64,000 nucleotides of DNA from Wolfiporia cocos (Eukaryota > Basidiomycota > Agaricomycetes > Polyporales > Phaeolaceae). This document shows positions 1 through 11,800 of this stretch, piece by piece. Each line of letters opens with the position of its first letter. Position 1 is the stretch's first letter. The notes under the pieces are model-generated. The model saw only the letters and a program-made list of their open reading frames with translations, was not told where the DNA came from and did not search any database. Both the position numbers and the translations under genes were made by a program. The DNA is taken from contig JACCLO010000013.1 of assembly GCA_029448655.1 (NCBI GenBank), forward strand, positions 1,736,001-1,800,000, in the 5' to 3' direction.

Positions 1-2078
1 CTCCAACTCACCAGAACTGACGATGGACTGTCGACGAGACCCAGCGTCTCTAAATGCCAGTGAGGCTGACAATTCGGACATGACATATTGTTGTTCCGCA
101 CCATATATGTCAACGGCAAGGACAAGGGGCCTAGCGTTCACATTGTCAACGCGGCCAAGCAGCAGGCAGCCAGAAGCCCTTACACTATGTAACGGTTCTG
201 GTGTTGTAAGTAACGTCTGTGAGCAATTCATTACCAAGTGTGCATAACGACTGACCATCAAAAAGATGATGGACACAATCCCCTTACGTGCATTCCATAC
301 ATAATTGATCTTGTATCACAAGAATTAGTAGAATACTTCCCTTCGTCCGCTAGAAATCCCTTCGCACCTCATCACTCAGCTGCACATGGGTCATCAGTCC
401 GGCGACAGATAGAAGCGGGGTGCCCCACTCACTGTCAAAATGTGATCGAAAAGAAGGGCTGAAAAGCCGGCGACTGCATCAGGGACACAAATATAGGTTC
501 CATAAGGTTGTCATCGCAGAAGGGCAATTCGACGTACGAGTCATAGCGCTTCGCGCGCGCAATCAAGAAGTCTTAGTATTCGCTTCCGCTGCCTGCTATA
601 AGGAACACCTACTTGACGGCAGCGCCATGGACGACCAGGATCTCCAATGGGTCGGAGACGTAGACATCGAGGGCAGACATCGACAATGTCGCTTGCAGCC
701 CAAGCCAAATGCCAGATGAGAGGACGGGGAGACTTCCGCAGGCCCGCTAGCGCCGCGCGCCGCATACTTATTGTCCGCATAGAGTTTTCTTATCAAACCA
801 TACTCCGGAGATGAAGATGCAGGCGCTCTAGAAATCCGGACTAGCCAGAGGAGCGCATGGGCGTGCGAACTCCGCGAGTCGCTAGCGACGCGTCCTGTCG
901 GTGCTCCGGCGAACATGCACCACTTCGCACCTCAGTATGTGGGCAAAGCAATGATCAGACCAATCAGCATCGTGGCGGTGCGCAGGGACCGCAAACCCTG
1001 CGCGAAACGCTGGAGTTGAGGCGATTCACGTGTGCCTGTCCGGAACAAACTTGCATACACAGTCGCCAGGTGTACTTCCCGATCCAGGAATTTGAAAGAG
1101 CGATCACTTATAGCCGGTGGCAGTTGCGGAGACGGATGCAAAACCCGAGCACGTGAAATTGTGAGAACGAAATTGCTTGAGGGCTGGAACTTGCGAGTGG
1201 AGCAACTGCCTTAGGAAAATGTGCAGCCTCGAGGCAATGCTGCAGTTTAGCCAGTAGCTCAAGACAGAGTCACTTCCGTATAACAGAGAGGATATACGAG
1301 TATCGTCACCAAAATAGAACGGCTAGAACCAATGGCCGAAGCGCACAGTGATGAATTCCCAGAGATGCATATGCCACATCACAGTCGATGAGACGACTAC
1401 GGCAGAGACGGGTGGTATAGCGGATTCAGGAACATCAGATACATCGTGGCAGAAGTCGACCTTCAGATTTGAGACAGATCGGTTGCTAGGTCTAGGTGGC
1501 GACATTGTCAATAGCACTCTGTCGCAGCTTGGATGATCAGGCCCAGGTCCAGTGATTCGCGGGGTGGGTCCCAATAGCATCGCGTGCCCGAAAGTATATA
1601 TATGCGGGTCAACGGCGCAGTGATGCACTCACGGATATGTGCATGGTAGGTAGGTTCATTATACGGCAACAAGCGCAGCGCTACGTTGTAGATCTCGAAA
1701 GGCCGTCCGCAATGTGAGGTTGCCAGGTGGAAAGTTGTTCCTTGATGATCTTGAGCGACAAGGCTGGCTGAATGCTACTGGTCCCGTACATCGATCATTT
1801 TGCATGGGGCGACAACAAAACAGGATAGCGAGATATCCATAGCAGATTAAGCCACAGATGAGCATTATTGTCGTCAGTCGTTAGGCAGTTCTCTCGTGAG
1901 TTTCTGAGGGCCATAAGCCACCCGGCGGTCTGTCGGAGGATGCCGGGGGTCGTGCCGCCACCCCGGCCCCCCGGCGGGCCACTAAGCGTAACCGCACCAC
2001 ATGGCGCTCCCGGCAAACAGTCCGGCTCCCGCTCGTAGCTTGCCTCCGGCATGGACGTCTGCCCACGGAGGAGGCAAT
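1..2078. other. Gene-poor left edge with coding-like fragments
   Basis: No intact gene is recognisable. On the minus strand, roughly 1141 down to 430, several open stretches have a protein-like composition: one of 69 residues ends in a hydrophobic run (MLIGLIIALPTY), and further frames near 700-430 are interrupted by stops. They could be exons of an unrecognised gene or the remains of one. I could not join them into a convincing model and give no function. Confidence 0.3.
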
Positions 2079-2605
2079 ATGTATTCCGAAGCGCAAGAGG
2101 CTCTTGATACTTACAAGAAGAAGGATGCGGTCAAAGGTATGGCATTCATGGACTTATAAGTCGGCGAAGATTCACAGGAAATCTACAGTCGTGGTGCGGT
2201 TCAAAGCGGTCGGAAACGCACCAATCATGAAGCAGAACTTCTACAAGATCACTGCATCGAATAGGTTCCAGGCGGTCATCCAGTTCTTGAGGAAGGAGTT
2301 GGGTTGGAAAGCTGGGGATCCTCTTGTACGTATTGCCATCTCGGAACCTCGGTATCTGTCACGACACGTTACAGTTTACCTACATCAATCTTGCATTCTC
2401 GCCTGCACCGGATGATACTGTTTCGAATCTCTTCAAGGTATGTTGTCCGAATTTCATGGGTACCAATGATACCACATCAATCTATCTAGTCTTTCGCCAC
2501 CGATGGTCACCTCATTGTCAACTATAGGTGAGCCTTTGCTTTGCATTCTCAGTCGCTAGTCATGGCTTATTCTGCTTCGACAGTACCACGGCGGCTTGGG
2601 GTTGA
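2079..2605 (+). CDS. ATG12: Autophagy ubiquitin-like protein Atg12
   Basis: Ubiquitin-like modifier that is conjugated to Atg5 through Atg7 and Atg10; the Atg12-Atg5-Atg16 complex then promotes Atg8 lipidation on the growing autophagosome. Five exons fit: 2079-2136, 2189-2325, 2375-2437, 2490-2527 and 2584-2605, giving 105 residues. Family signatures read in frame are [20 protein letters not shown] (about residues 38-57), then the stretch with [20 protein letters not shown], and the ending AAWG. The C-terminal glycine needed for conjugation is the last residue (Gly105). The start ATG was chosen because it gives an ALDTYKK N-terminus leading straight into the ubiquitin fold; a longer N-terminus from an upstream exon cannot be excluded. 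The length is short compared with yeast Atg12 (186 residues) but normal for compact homologues. Confidence 0.93.
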
Positions 2606-3358
2606 CTACCACTCGATAGAGCGATTTTATTGCTTTGCAACAACTTCGGCATGAGCTTGTATATTACCTCCGGCTACGGCTAATTGCATCTTCGGACCTC
2701 CTGATGATGTCTATCCGCCCTCCTCGCGGAGTCAAAGGCCTTAGACAACTGACAATGTGACCGACGCGATGGCTTGACAGTCTCAGGCTCTCCCAGAAGG
2801 AATCGACGATTTACGCGGTCTGCAACGGGATAGGTCCATCGAGTCTCTGCAACTGCGGAGGTCCTCCCACTGATTCCTTCATAATCTCTGTGGATGCTCC
2901 GTTAGTCAACGCTATATGATCAAGGTGCAGTCAGTCGGTTCAAGTGTTCGTTTATTGCATCAATATGATAGTTTGAACAGTTCACCGCACATATTTCATG
3001 GACCCCGTGTAGCACGGTTTGCGGTCCTCAGGTCTCAATGCGAACCGCGGTGTTCACCCAGACATCGTGATCCCACACGATGCTATTGAGGCAAATTACG
3101 CCCTCCTGATCATTCTGTGACCTACCTACTCTTGATGTATTGGTCTTTGCGTTAAACACAGAGAATGCGCTGCTTTGTAACATGAGCCGCTGGTGACTTC
3201 AGGTCATCCGGACACACGCGTGACGCCACGAATTGGTCACATAGTACTGCGTCTTCGACCCGGAGCGCCACACTGCATATAAGCCATATCGTTTGTCAGC
3301 TAGCAAGAGCTGTGTTTCTGAGCGATACATTGATCTCGCAGCCTCCTTCACCTGCATA
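2606..3358. other. Intergenic, nothing recognised
   Basis: The interval lies between the ATG12 stop and the methyltransferase start. It has no open frame with family similarity, no clear repeat and no RNA gene that I can see. It should hold the ATG12 3' end and the promoter of the next gene, but no clear TATA element is visible. Confidence 0.4.
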
Positions 3359-4463
3359 ATGAGCCCCTCAAAACCTGAAATTAGGCCAGAGAGCCAAGTG
3401 GATCCGACCCTTATCCGACCGCTTGATCCCTCGCTATTTGCACCATCCGAGAGGGAAGCTGCATTTCTGCGCACCACCATCTCAGAAGATGAAACCGAAG
3501 TCAAAAGGAGAGTTATGGAGGTACAGGAAGAGTGTGTGATTCCCAAACTGGCTCTTCCTGATATCAGGGACTGACAGCGAATGAATTGACCAGAGCCTAG
3601 TATGCATAGCATTTACCGTGATCAGGGTGTCTCGCGCTGATGAGCCTCGCCTTCAACCGTCCTTCTCTGCCATGCCATTATGAAACTAGCGCAAGGTATC
3701 GAGGGAGGGAAAAAGGGAGACACATACTTTCTTGATCTCGGATGTTGCAGTAAGGCCTTGTGGTGTCAGATATATAAATTCTCCCAATTGAGACGCAATT
3801 CAATGTAGTGGGTACAGATGTCCGGAAACTTGCACAAGATGGCTATCCCGCGTCCCACGTACTAGGCTGCGACCTTCGCCCGGAGTTTATCGAGCTAGGT
3901 TACAAGCTTTACGCGGACAGGGACTCATGCCCAGTCAGATTCTGTGCCTCTAACATCTTTGATGTTCCTGTGTCTTTCTCCCCAACAAGCAGCAACGAAA
4001 CAAGCATTCCCGCGACCCCCACAGAGCTAGCGCAACTCACGGGCTCGCTGACCCACATCTACACCGGAGCTCTATTTCACCTCTTCGATGAGAGCACTCA
4101 GTTCGCAATCGCCCTGCGCCTCGCTACCCTGCTCAAGCGGGAGAGCGGAGCCGTAATATTTGGCCGGCATTCAGGCTTGGAGGAGGCAGGCAAGATTGAT
4201 GATCATCTGGGCAGGTGAAGACTGCACTACTGTTTCAGTGAGAACAGCACATCCAACTGATCATTGCGTGCAGAAATCGCTACGGACACTCGGAGCAGTC
4301 GTGGCCACTCTTATGGAAGAGAGTGTTTGCGGAGGCGGAAGGGCCCGAGTTTGCCGAGTCACGCTTGCGGGTCGAGGCTAAGTTGGGTCCCGAGTTTCCA
4401 AGGCATTTATTTGGCGTGAGTAGATCGGGTAGGATGCTAGTTTGGAGTGTGCAGATCCTGTGA
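3359..4463 (+). CDS. Class I SAM-dependent methyltransferase, fungal type
   Basis: Predicted S-adenosylmethionine-dependent methyltransferase of a basidiomycete family with unknown substrate. The SAM-binding motif is FLDLGCCMGTDVRKL, created by splicing 3749 to 3809, and is followed by VLGCDLRPEFIELGYKLY (motif II acidic position), then HIYTGALFHLF and RLATLLKRESGAVIFGRH. The last exon (4274-4463) encodes RYGHSEQSWPLLWKRVF and ends in MLVWSVQIL. A model that keeps frame is 3359-3531, 3601-3626, 3690-3749, 3809-4214 and 4274-4463 (284 residues). The first two introns are the weak part: relatives usually carry a longer conserved segment (a Pro-Cys-Ile motif) between the N-terminal helix and the SAM motif, and here it is hard to see. 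The gene may therefore be partly degraded or use other splice sites. The N-terminus (SPSKPEIRPE) is typical of the family. Confidence 0.75.
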
Positions 4464-4794
4464 TGTAGCTTGTCATCCCGGGCAGCACTCCTAGACGCCT
4501 CCCAGCGAATACGCTGTGCTGGCGTTCATACTCACATCAATTGATCTCGACAGTCTACAACTACTGGGTGCTGATACATCAGAAGTTTCAGACGTACTCA
4601 TAGTACTTTGTTCCATACATCCGATTTTTAGTAACTGTGCGCAGTGGCTTCGAACCTACAGCTAACAGCAAACTACCGAGACTCGATAGGCATGATTAAG
4701 CAGAGAACATCAACGTTGATACAAAACAAATCACTACGGGGGAGGTGGCAAAACAAGTACATCCACGCATACAATGGTCGAGGGATATGCGTGC
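4464..4794. other. Convergent intergenic gap
   Basis: About 330 bases between two genes that converge on it (methyltransferase plus, FtsJ-like minus). Nothing distinct is visible; it presumably holds both 3' untranslated regions. Confidence 0.4.
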
Positions 4795-6355
4795 CTATCT
4801 AGACCTCCATGAACCACTTGAGTCTGCACGACCACTGCGGTTGAAGAAGTTGAACCCTTCAGATGTATCAGAATTCTTGTTGGCATATCGGCCGCCGCGA
4901 TTGGGCGTGTTCTCGTTGCGGGCGTGCCACGAGGCTGTGTTGGCAGTATCAGGGCTGCCAGCCGTTGAACTTCGGCGACGCCACACAGGGCTTGTGGGGA
5001 AGACGGGAGAAGGCAAACTGTTATCAATAGTAGATGACTCGGGATAGCCTCCTCCCATGTCCCCTCGCTGTTCAGGGCCGCCTACATTCTGCATTGAGGC
5101 AAGTCCTTATGTCATTGTTTAATTGAGAGTGCTCACCTCCATTCTCACTCGCGAGAATGTTCGCAAAGCTCGCGCGGATCGCCTGGAACTGGGCTTCCCA
5201 CAGCGGTTCAAAAAGCTCCAGGACAAATTGGTGTTGAGCGTCGAAGATCTCCGACGCAGACTGGCCAGACAGGAGTGGGACGTCCTCAGGGCTCCAGCGC
5301 TGAGCGTCACTCCTGCGGCCGGTCTCCGACGTGGGATCACCATCTAAGCAGTCTAATCCCGAGCCTGCTTCCACTGACTCAGCCACGTCTTCGAGGAATT
5401 TCATTGCCACACGGATTCGTCCGGTTATTAGAGCCAGCTCCTCCGCTGAGGCATGGAAGCCGCGGCATACGAGATAGCGGAAAGTCCTGACTGCGTGCAG
5501 TTTCCCGCCCTTGTGGGCTGTGACGGACTCGAAGCACTGCCGCATTACGCCGATGGTGTCGACGATCCATAGAAAGGGCTTCGTACTCAATGCGAATACA
5601 CACGAGCCGCCTTGCGCAGTGTTGCTGAGCACGATCAGCAGTTGCGAAAAGCTGAGCTGCATGCGATACCACCATCGAGTATGGCCCTGCAGCGTTCGGA
5701 ACGCGCCAGCAACGACGAGGTCAAAAACGGCTGGTTCGTCGCTGTTGGGGGAATCATCGCGCGACGGTATGGTGGGATTCCCATCAACGGTGACGGACTC
5801 CCTGACCATCTGGATAATGTCTCGGTAATGGACCTGATAGCCGGCGGAGGCGCATAGCGTGGGATCAATTGACAAAGGGAAGCCTGCAGCTTCCTCAGGC
5901 AAAGTGATCCCGACACCATGCACACCGCCGTTGCTTTTCATGAGCCAGGTCGAGAACCCACCTGGGGAACAGCCGAGATCCAGGAATCGTTTGATCTGGC
6001 CACCCCCAAAGCAGCCTCCATACGCGCGATTGATTTCCGAGAACGCCTTTTCGAATGCGCGCAGATGCACAATAGAAGGTGTCTGCGACTGCAGTGCATC
6101 CAAATGGAGATCGCGGCGCTGTTTGAACTGCCTATCAACGGCAGGATGAGTCCTGTACAGGTCCTTGATGTATAGCAGGTGGCGATGTGGGAGCGATGAG
6201 TCCCAAAAGCGCCTTTCGAAGGGATTCAGATATGCAACCCGGTCAGATAACGTGTTGTCGGAAGTGTTGCTGACGAGACTGTCGACATCCGTGATAGAAG
6301 TAATGCGTGGTTTGTCGTCCTCTGCCATAGCGACGCGGAGAGTAGGGTCGGACAT
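4795..6355 (-). CDS. FtsJ-like methyltransferase, copy 1
   Basis: Two exons on the minus strand, 6355-5137 and 5081-4795, joined over a 55-base intron. The first Met is at 6355 but the second, at 6328, aligns with the start of the paralogue at 14164, so a 492-residue product is preferred. The FtsJ/RrmJ-type SAM motif RFLDLGCSPGGFSTWL lies at about residues 114-129 of that form. The central part matches RNA ribose methyltransferases in layout, but the usual acidic residue after strand 4 is replaced (FDLVVAGAF) and the C-terminal glutamate before YLVCRGF is missing; a lysine is kept in STKP. The C-terminal exon is low-complexity and Gly/Ser/Asn-rich, as in the paralogue. Substrate is unknown; it may be a divergent or non-catalytic SAM-binding protein. 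A TATATATA element lies 36 bases upstream of the first Met. Confidence 0.85.
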
Positions 6356-7676
6356 TTACCTGGAAACTAACGAGTCCGACAGTCCGCTCATATATATACT
6401 GATCGCAGGGTACGCAGTAAAGCCCAGATTAGCTAGGTGTGGCGTACCATGAGGCGTTCAACCTAATTGGTGTATATAGTTTGATCGGCCAGGATGGCAG
6501 GTTGAGGGCGACCAAGTCTCAGAGCTACTGCGCATGGCTTGGCGCATGGTCTTCCTTGAGCACGCCTGGCAACATGCGTATGCCTGCAGGTTGATGGGCG
6601 CCCCAAAGAGATGCTAAAGGATATGGCTTACCCGCTTATGAGCGCATCCCAAAATTATACGCTGGTATGTTCTTGGAGTGATTGTCGCGTGCATAGGTGG
6701 AGAAGTCAGGATTATTACGGTGCAGATTCCCAAGCCAAGCCAGCCCTGACCACGGGTTCTGGCGGATAGATGTCTGTAGCAACGGTGGTGCCAGATTAAC
6801 TACGCACAAACGGTACCGGCGGGAGCTGCAGGTCAGAAAAAGATTAAGATAGCATCCCAGGATCGGTCCCAATGCCCAGCCAATATCATTTTGAACATGA
6901 TGTTGTTCACAAGCTGCCAATTTCCGTCTAGTCACTTTGTGATGTTCTGTCTGGTAGGTTGTATCAGTAGCTCTCGACGTTGTATAACTTGAAGCAACTA
7001 CAACATTGGCAGCATTCTATTACTGAAGACTAATCTCAGGTCGTACAGTTGCAAGGGTGCCACTTATTTTACGCTTGAACAGCGGTGTGTGATCTTACGG
7101 CTGCCGACTGTTAGGGAAAAAGCTGGAGGTTTCGCCGGAGAAGAGCTGCACCTGACGTCTTAGAGCATCACGCCGCCTCGGTCCTACCCAATAAGAAAAC
7201 ATGCATTACGGACGACATCTCACAAGGATTGGTGATCGTTTGCGTGACGAACCGCACGAGAAATTTCATCAGCAACTCTGATTTACGGCAGGAGCTGCCT
7301 GGAGTCTTCGAACCTATCAAGGAAGGTGGGTCAGCTTACATAATGCGCGAGTCAGCTCAGAGATGGCGGCCAATCACCGATTCCAGACACAGTCAATCCA
7401 TATTGAATTCTCATGCTATGCTTCTGTACACGTATAGTCGGAGGGTTGAGAGCCTTTTCTTCGCGCAATGTCGGCTAAGATCATCTCTGCAGGCGACGAA
7501 GCTTTGGAATTGCGTGGATCGTGGAAAGCGGCAGTCCGTGAGACGGTAGCATGAACTCAGACTCATATAGATAGCTCTACCATGACTCTCCACAGTATCA
7601 GCGCGTCTGACCCAGATAGTCGTGGGTCTTCCTCCGTCTCTCAGCCGAGAGCTCGTAACGACCACGACGATTTACC
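6356..7676. other. Divergent intergenic region
   Basis: About 1.3 kb between the FtsJ-like gene (minus) and ATG27 (plus), so it holds both promoters. Short open frames at 6636-6935 and 7229-7549 have no recognisable similarity and are probably chance. No repeat or RNA gene was seen. Confidence 0.4.
6389..6399 (-). promoter_or_regulatory. Putative TATA box for FtsJ-like copy 1
   Basis: An alternating TATATATA run about 36 bases upstream of the first Met and 63 upstream of the preferred Met of the minus-strand FtsJ-like gene. Position and sequence fit a core-promoter TATA element; there is no transcript evidence. Confidence 0.45.
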
Positions 7677-9253
7677 ATGCGTCTTGCGGCCATTGCTGCT
7701 TTGGTTCCTCTCTGTCGCTCGTTGGCTGCCGCGGCTGCGACTGATCAATCGCTGACAACGCTCGCAAAGTCATGTCGATTCACGTTGGACAACCAGAAAT
7801 TTGATTTATGTCCAGTTTTTGAGGGGAATGATGGTGGCTGGACTGTCGCTCATTCACGACAGACCCCGCCAACCGTGACAAAGACGGAGTACAAGATCTC
7901 ATTCCAGGGGCCGCTCAAGAGAAGCAAGAAGGTGTCAGACGATGAGCAGGTGCGTCAGGTGGCTTCAATACTCTAGGCCAGGCGGCGTTATGAGGGGCAC
8001 GATGCATGGCGGACTGCAGCATGAATCGGGAGATCTGTTGAGGCTTACGCGAGTCCAATCGCAACTCAGAGATCTCCTCTCTTCGCTCAGATTGTACGCT
8101 GGTAATCGTGCGCGATCAGAGCACATTGTCGATTTACCCCGCGAACGCGGACCACATCGTCCGCCTATCGCAATAATACTAAAGTTCTCTCCAGTGCCCT
8201 GAGGGAGCATGGGTCTGCATGATCGGCAAGTAGAGGTCCTGCTGATGCAAACTTCAGTTACATCTGCTAATTAACTTGCAGTAACCAACACACGGCCCAA
8301 AAACGAGGACGAAGAGCCGCGCGTTCTGCAAGTTGTGCCGGTTGCTGGAGAGCTATCTCTCCCCAAACCCAAAGAAGGCGACGACTTCGTGGCCGAGGAG
8401 TACCAACCAGGTATCAACATGACGGCTAAGCTCGTCCCAGCTACTCAGAAGACCAAGCATGGTGAGCGCCGAGGAATTTAGTGAGGGCAATTACTAACAG
8501 ATCAGGTAGATATCCTACATGTTCACTTGCACGGTGGTTACTACGTACACAAGCAGCAGAAGGCAGATTTCCAGTTCGTCTGCGATCACAAGGCAGAGGA
8601 GGTAACGCATTCTTGCTATTTATGAGCTATGTGACTGAAATGATTACAGCCGACGAACCCAACAACATTGTGGAACTGGAACGGTACCCACACGTTTGAA
8701 TGGCGGACGAAGCACGCGTGTGGGGAACGGCTATCAAAAGACCCACCCCCGCCTCCGCCTCCACCATCCGATGAGCCCGAGGAAGACCCAGATGAGCCAC
8801 CTAAAGATTCTGAAGATGATGAGGTGCCTGGAAAGAAGCATAAATTGCTTGACCCTGACCAGATCGCCGAGCGGTCGCGCCAGTCGATGATGAGGGTGCT
8901 CGCTTCCTCTGCGTATGGCGTTTGTATTTGCTGTCACTTGTCAATATACTGACACCAACACGCACAGCGCATTCATACTTGTGATTATGTACCTTGTCTA
9001 CTTCCCGCCAAGACGCTTGCGGCGCTACATCACGTCGTACGTGAAGACTCACCCACGGCTCCTCCGCTCTCGCGTCGGCGAGCGGGTGCTTGTCCGCTGG
9101 TCGCATGAGGACTTCCCAGTGTTTGATGCTAGCGAGGAGGACACGATGGTCAATACAAATGCGGAATACGAAGGGATCGGGACGGACGAGCAGATACCGC
9201 TGAAGCCCTCCCCACGACGGTCTGTTCTCGCTAATTACGGTAGTGCTACCTGA
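7677..9253 (+). CDS. ATG27: Autophagy membrane protein Atg27
   Basis: Type I membrane protein with a lumenal mannose-6-phosphate-receptor-homology domain, which in yeast traffics with Atg9 vesicles between Golgi, vacuole and phagophore. Exons 7677-7949, 8195-8225, 8282-8461, 8501-8601, 8650-8912 and 8968-9253 give 377 residues. A signal peptide is clear (MRLAAIAALVPLCRSLAAAA). Paired cysteines in CRF, LCPVF, CPEGAWVC, VCDH and HACG fit the lectin-like fold; NWNGTHTF lies near the end of that domain. A Pro- and Asp/Glu-rich linker follows, then one membrane helix (AAFILVIMYLVYF), a basic stop-transfer stretch (PPRRLRRY) and a cytoplasmic tail. Intron 2 (8226-8281) begins GCAAGT, a GC-AG intron. 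Intron 3 is only 39 bases, the shortest in the window, so its acceptor is the least certain. Confidence 0.9.
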
Positions 9254-9501
9254 TGACATTCCATGTCGCTCGCTTCCCGAACTAAATAGCGTGTAATCGT
9301 TGTCGTGTAGAATCTATGTGATGTACATATACCGATGTGTATAGATGGAGAGATCATGATGTACATGTCATTTGAGGAGCGTCGTCCCCTTCGAGCTACA
9401 GGGCTCATCTGTGCCATGATGAGTCGCAGAACACTAGGCTACTGCCATTGCCGGTGGTGAGCTGACAATACTGATTGCTTATTCTATAGTCCGAACGCAT
9501 G

Positions 9502-11091
9502 CTATGGGCTCAAATAGTAATGTCTCATAAGCCATTCCCAGTCTTCGCACCCGAAATCGCCCGCTTCTCTATAGTAGGTCTTGTGCGCCGACCATGGCGA
9601 TGAGATGTGTACCCTGTCTGAGCGTTCTATGTGATAAAACCGCCCATTGAGCCCTGCCAGCTTCACCCGCTGAGCAGCCTTGGCTATCTCTTCCACTGTG
9701 AGTCTTGGTGGCGGCCATCCCCGGAGGTATACGAATTCCAGCATCGTCAACGCGCTCAGCTGAAATGACGATGTCAAACATCCTTGTCCTGTTGGTCCCC
9801 AGTACTAGAACGTACCAACTCGAGGACAACGCCGCGATCTGCGTTATTGGTAGTGGACATGCTCAACCGCAGAGCATTTGTCCGACGAGGGATAAAGTGT
9901 CGTAATTGGTTCGCAATTTCGTGAGTGAGTTTGTCAGTACGGAAGTGCATTCCCAGGATAGTGAGGTCCTTCAATCCGGGTAGAACGTGAAGGAGCGGCG
10001 CGAGGTCTTCCCAGTCGCATGCAATGCACACGTCAAGGCGACGCATGGAGACTCTTTTCTCCAGGAACTGGGCAAGAATGGCTATCTCAGATCCGTTAAA
10101 ACGGTGATATGCATCTGTGGCACCCATGACCTTCAATGTTCTCAATCGCGGAAGGCTGGATGGCTTCTTAGCGAATGCGTCGAAGACGCCGCCCTCAATG
10201 AAGAGGTCGGGCTCCACTGAAAGGAACTGTAGATGGACGAGAGAAGATACAATCTCGCCCAGACGCGCACCACCAATGTCCATGATCGTCAATTCTGTGA
10301 GATGACTAAGCTCTGATGGAGGAATGTGGCGGAGGTCTTGGCCCTGGATCTGTAGTTTCTTCAACGTTTGCTGATTGCTCCTGATGGCCTCTCGGATCAC
10401 GAGAGACTCGCTCTCATGATTTGGCTCCAATAAGCTCTCCGTTCGATATAATTGGAGTGATCGCAGACGCTTCAATCCTGGCAATGGAAGTCTCAGAGAT
10501 GATGATAGCCTACAAACCTAGTTCAGTTCACGCGCATGCCTCATGAGCAGAAACGTACGGGACCGCCAACTCTCGGAGGAATGGACACGAATTCGCAAGC
10601 GTCTGTGTGATTTCATTGGCAGGTCCGGGTTTATCACCGTGCCAACTGAGAGCTTGCAAGCCATGAAGTCTAACGAGGGCTTGACAAAGAGTGCCTACTC
10701 TCTGACGTTTCAGTATCGCGTTGGATGCTAGAGAAGATTACAAACGTTGTTCAAACAAACCCAGGCATTGTGAGTAGCTGTAGACAACCACGGATGTGAC
10801 CACTGCGGCGAATGCGGAGTCATGAATGATGCGTTGGAGGATATCCCAGGTCATGGACAGGCGCGTATGCCTTAATGCATGCAAGGATGCATCGTCGTCA
10901 GTCTCGTAATCTTCTAGGTATGGATCGACCCCGAAGTGTACATGAATCTTGGCGAACAACGTTCGTATCGCAAGTTCGCGAAAGAATCTTGATATCTGGA
11001 GGCAGTGACGTTTGTCCTTTGTGGGTAATTCATTCACAATCTTCTGCCAGATCTCCGGAGGAGCAAGCGAAAGATTGAGCTGTCGCTTCAT
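9502..11091 (-). CDS. F-box/LRR protein with a possible internal stop
   Basis: Substrate-receptor type protein of SCF ubiquitin ligases, from the large agaricomycete family of F-box plus leucine-rich repeats. Exons on the minus strand: 11091-10559, 10509-9816, 9759-9502. The N-terminus LSLAPPEIWQKIVNELPTKD is an F-box; LRR-like segments follow (LRELAVP, LRSLQLYRTE, LKKLQIQGQDL, LTELTIMDIGG, LRTLKVMGA, LKDLTILGMHF), and the C-terminus ends FGCEDWEWLMRHYYLSP. In the first exon a TAA at about 10738 lies in frame between two stretches that both look coding (GLFEQRL and LASNAILKRQ). Either a 33-base intron removes it, which is unusually short, or the gene carries a nonsense mutation. The two remaining introns (10510-10558, 9760-9815) are standard. 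Target proteins are unknown. Confidence 0.75.
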
Positions 11092-11800
11092 TGCGGTCCC
11101 GGAGTTCTGTGATTCACACAGGAGAGAGGATGTCTTGATGGGGCAATTGAGCAGCTGCTTATAAACGAAAGCGGTGGCGCCGATGAAGGACGCCTGGACC
11201 AGCAAGTATGTATATGAGCAGCTGTGATTATCTGAAGGCAGCTATATTGCACCCTTCGTCACGCATCACGGGCCGTAAGACGAGATCAACATATAATGGA
11301 GGCGGCGCCATGACTTGCGGTGCCACCGAGTCCATAAAGAGTTATAATTAGAAGCTGATCGGGTTACTAGAGTTAGGACTTACCGGCCGAAAACTGACTT
11401 CATCTGGTCCTAGAATTGAAAATCAAATCCACAATTGATTCTCTTCCGCTTCCGCCTCCATCCGCTTCCGGACTCACCATTCTCAATTCATTTCAGGACG
11501 ACATCATTTTGGCTGATTCAACGACTGGAACGACAGTGGCTCTAGCTTTGGTTATCACTATAGTACCGTGAGAGCTCGACAAGAGACAGCTCTCGGACAC
11601 TGTGACTGACTAGGCCTGGACTTCTGCTCGTATGTGGCCGTCCAATGTTATCTTCTCCCTCTCGGGAGCTCATAGCTGGTGCTGTGGGCTCATCGAATGG
11701 CATTGACCATCATTAGACAGACTACTTTGCATGAGCAACTGTGACACCTTCCTTGACATAACGGCTCAACTCTCTTCTTGAACTACTCGGATACTGTATA
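11092..11800. other. Divergent intergenic region
   Basis: About 700 bases between the F-box gene (minus) and the NYN gene (plus). It is moderately AT-rich with a small purine/pyrimidine-rich patch (CTTCCGCTTCCGCCTCC) near 11445. No gene or RNA was recognised; it probably holds both promoters. Confidence 0.4.
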
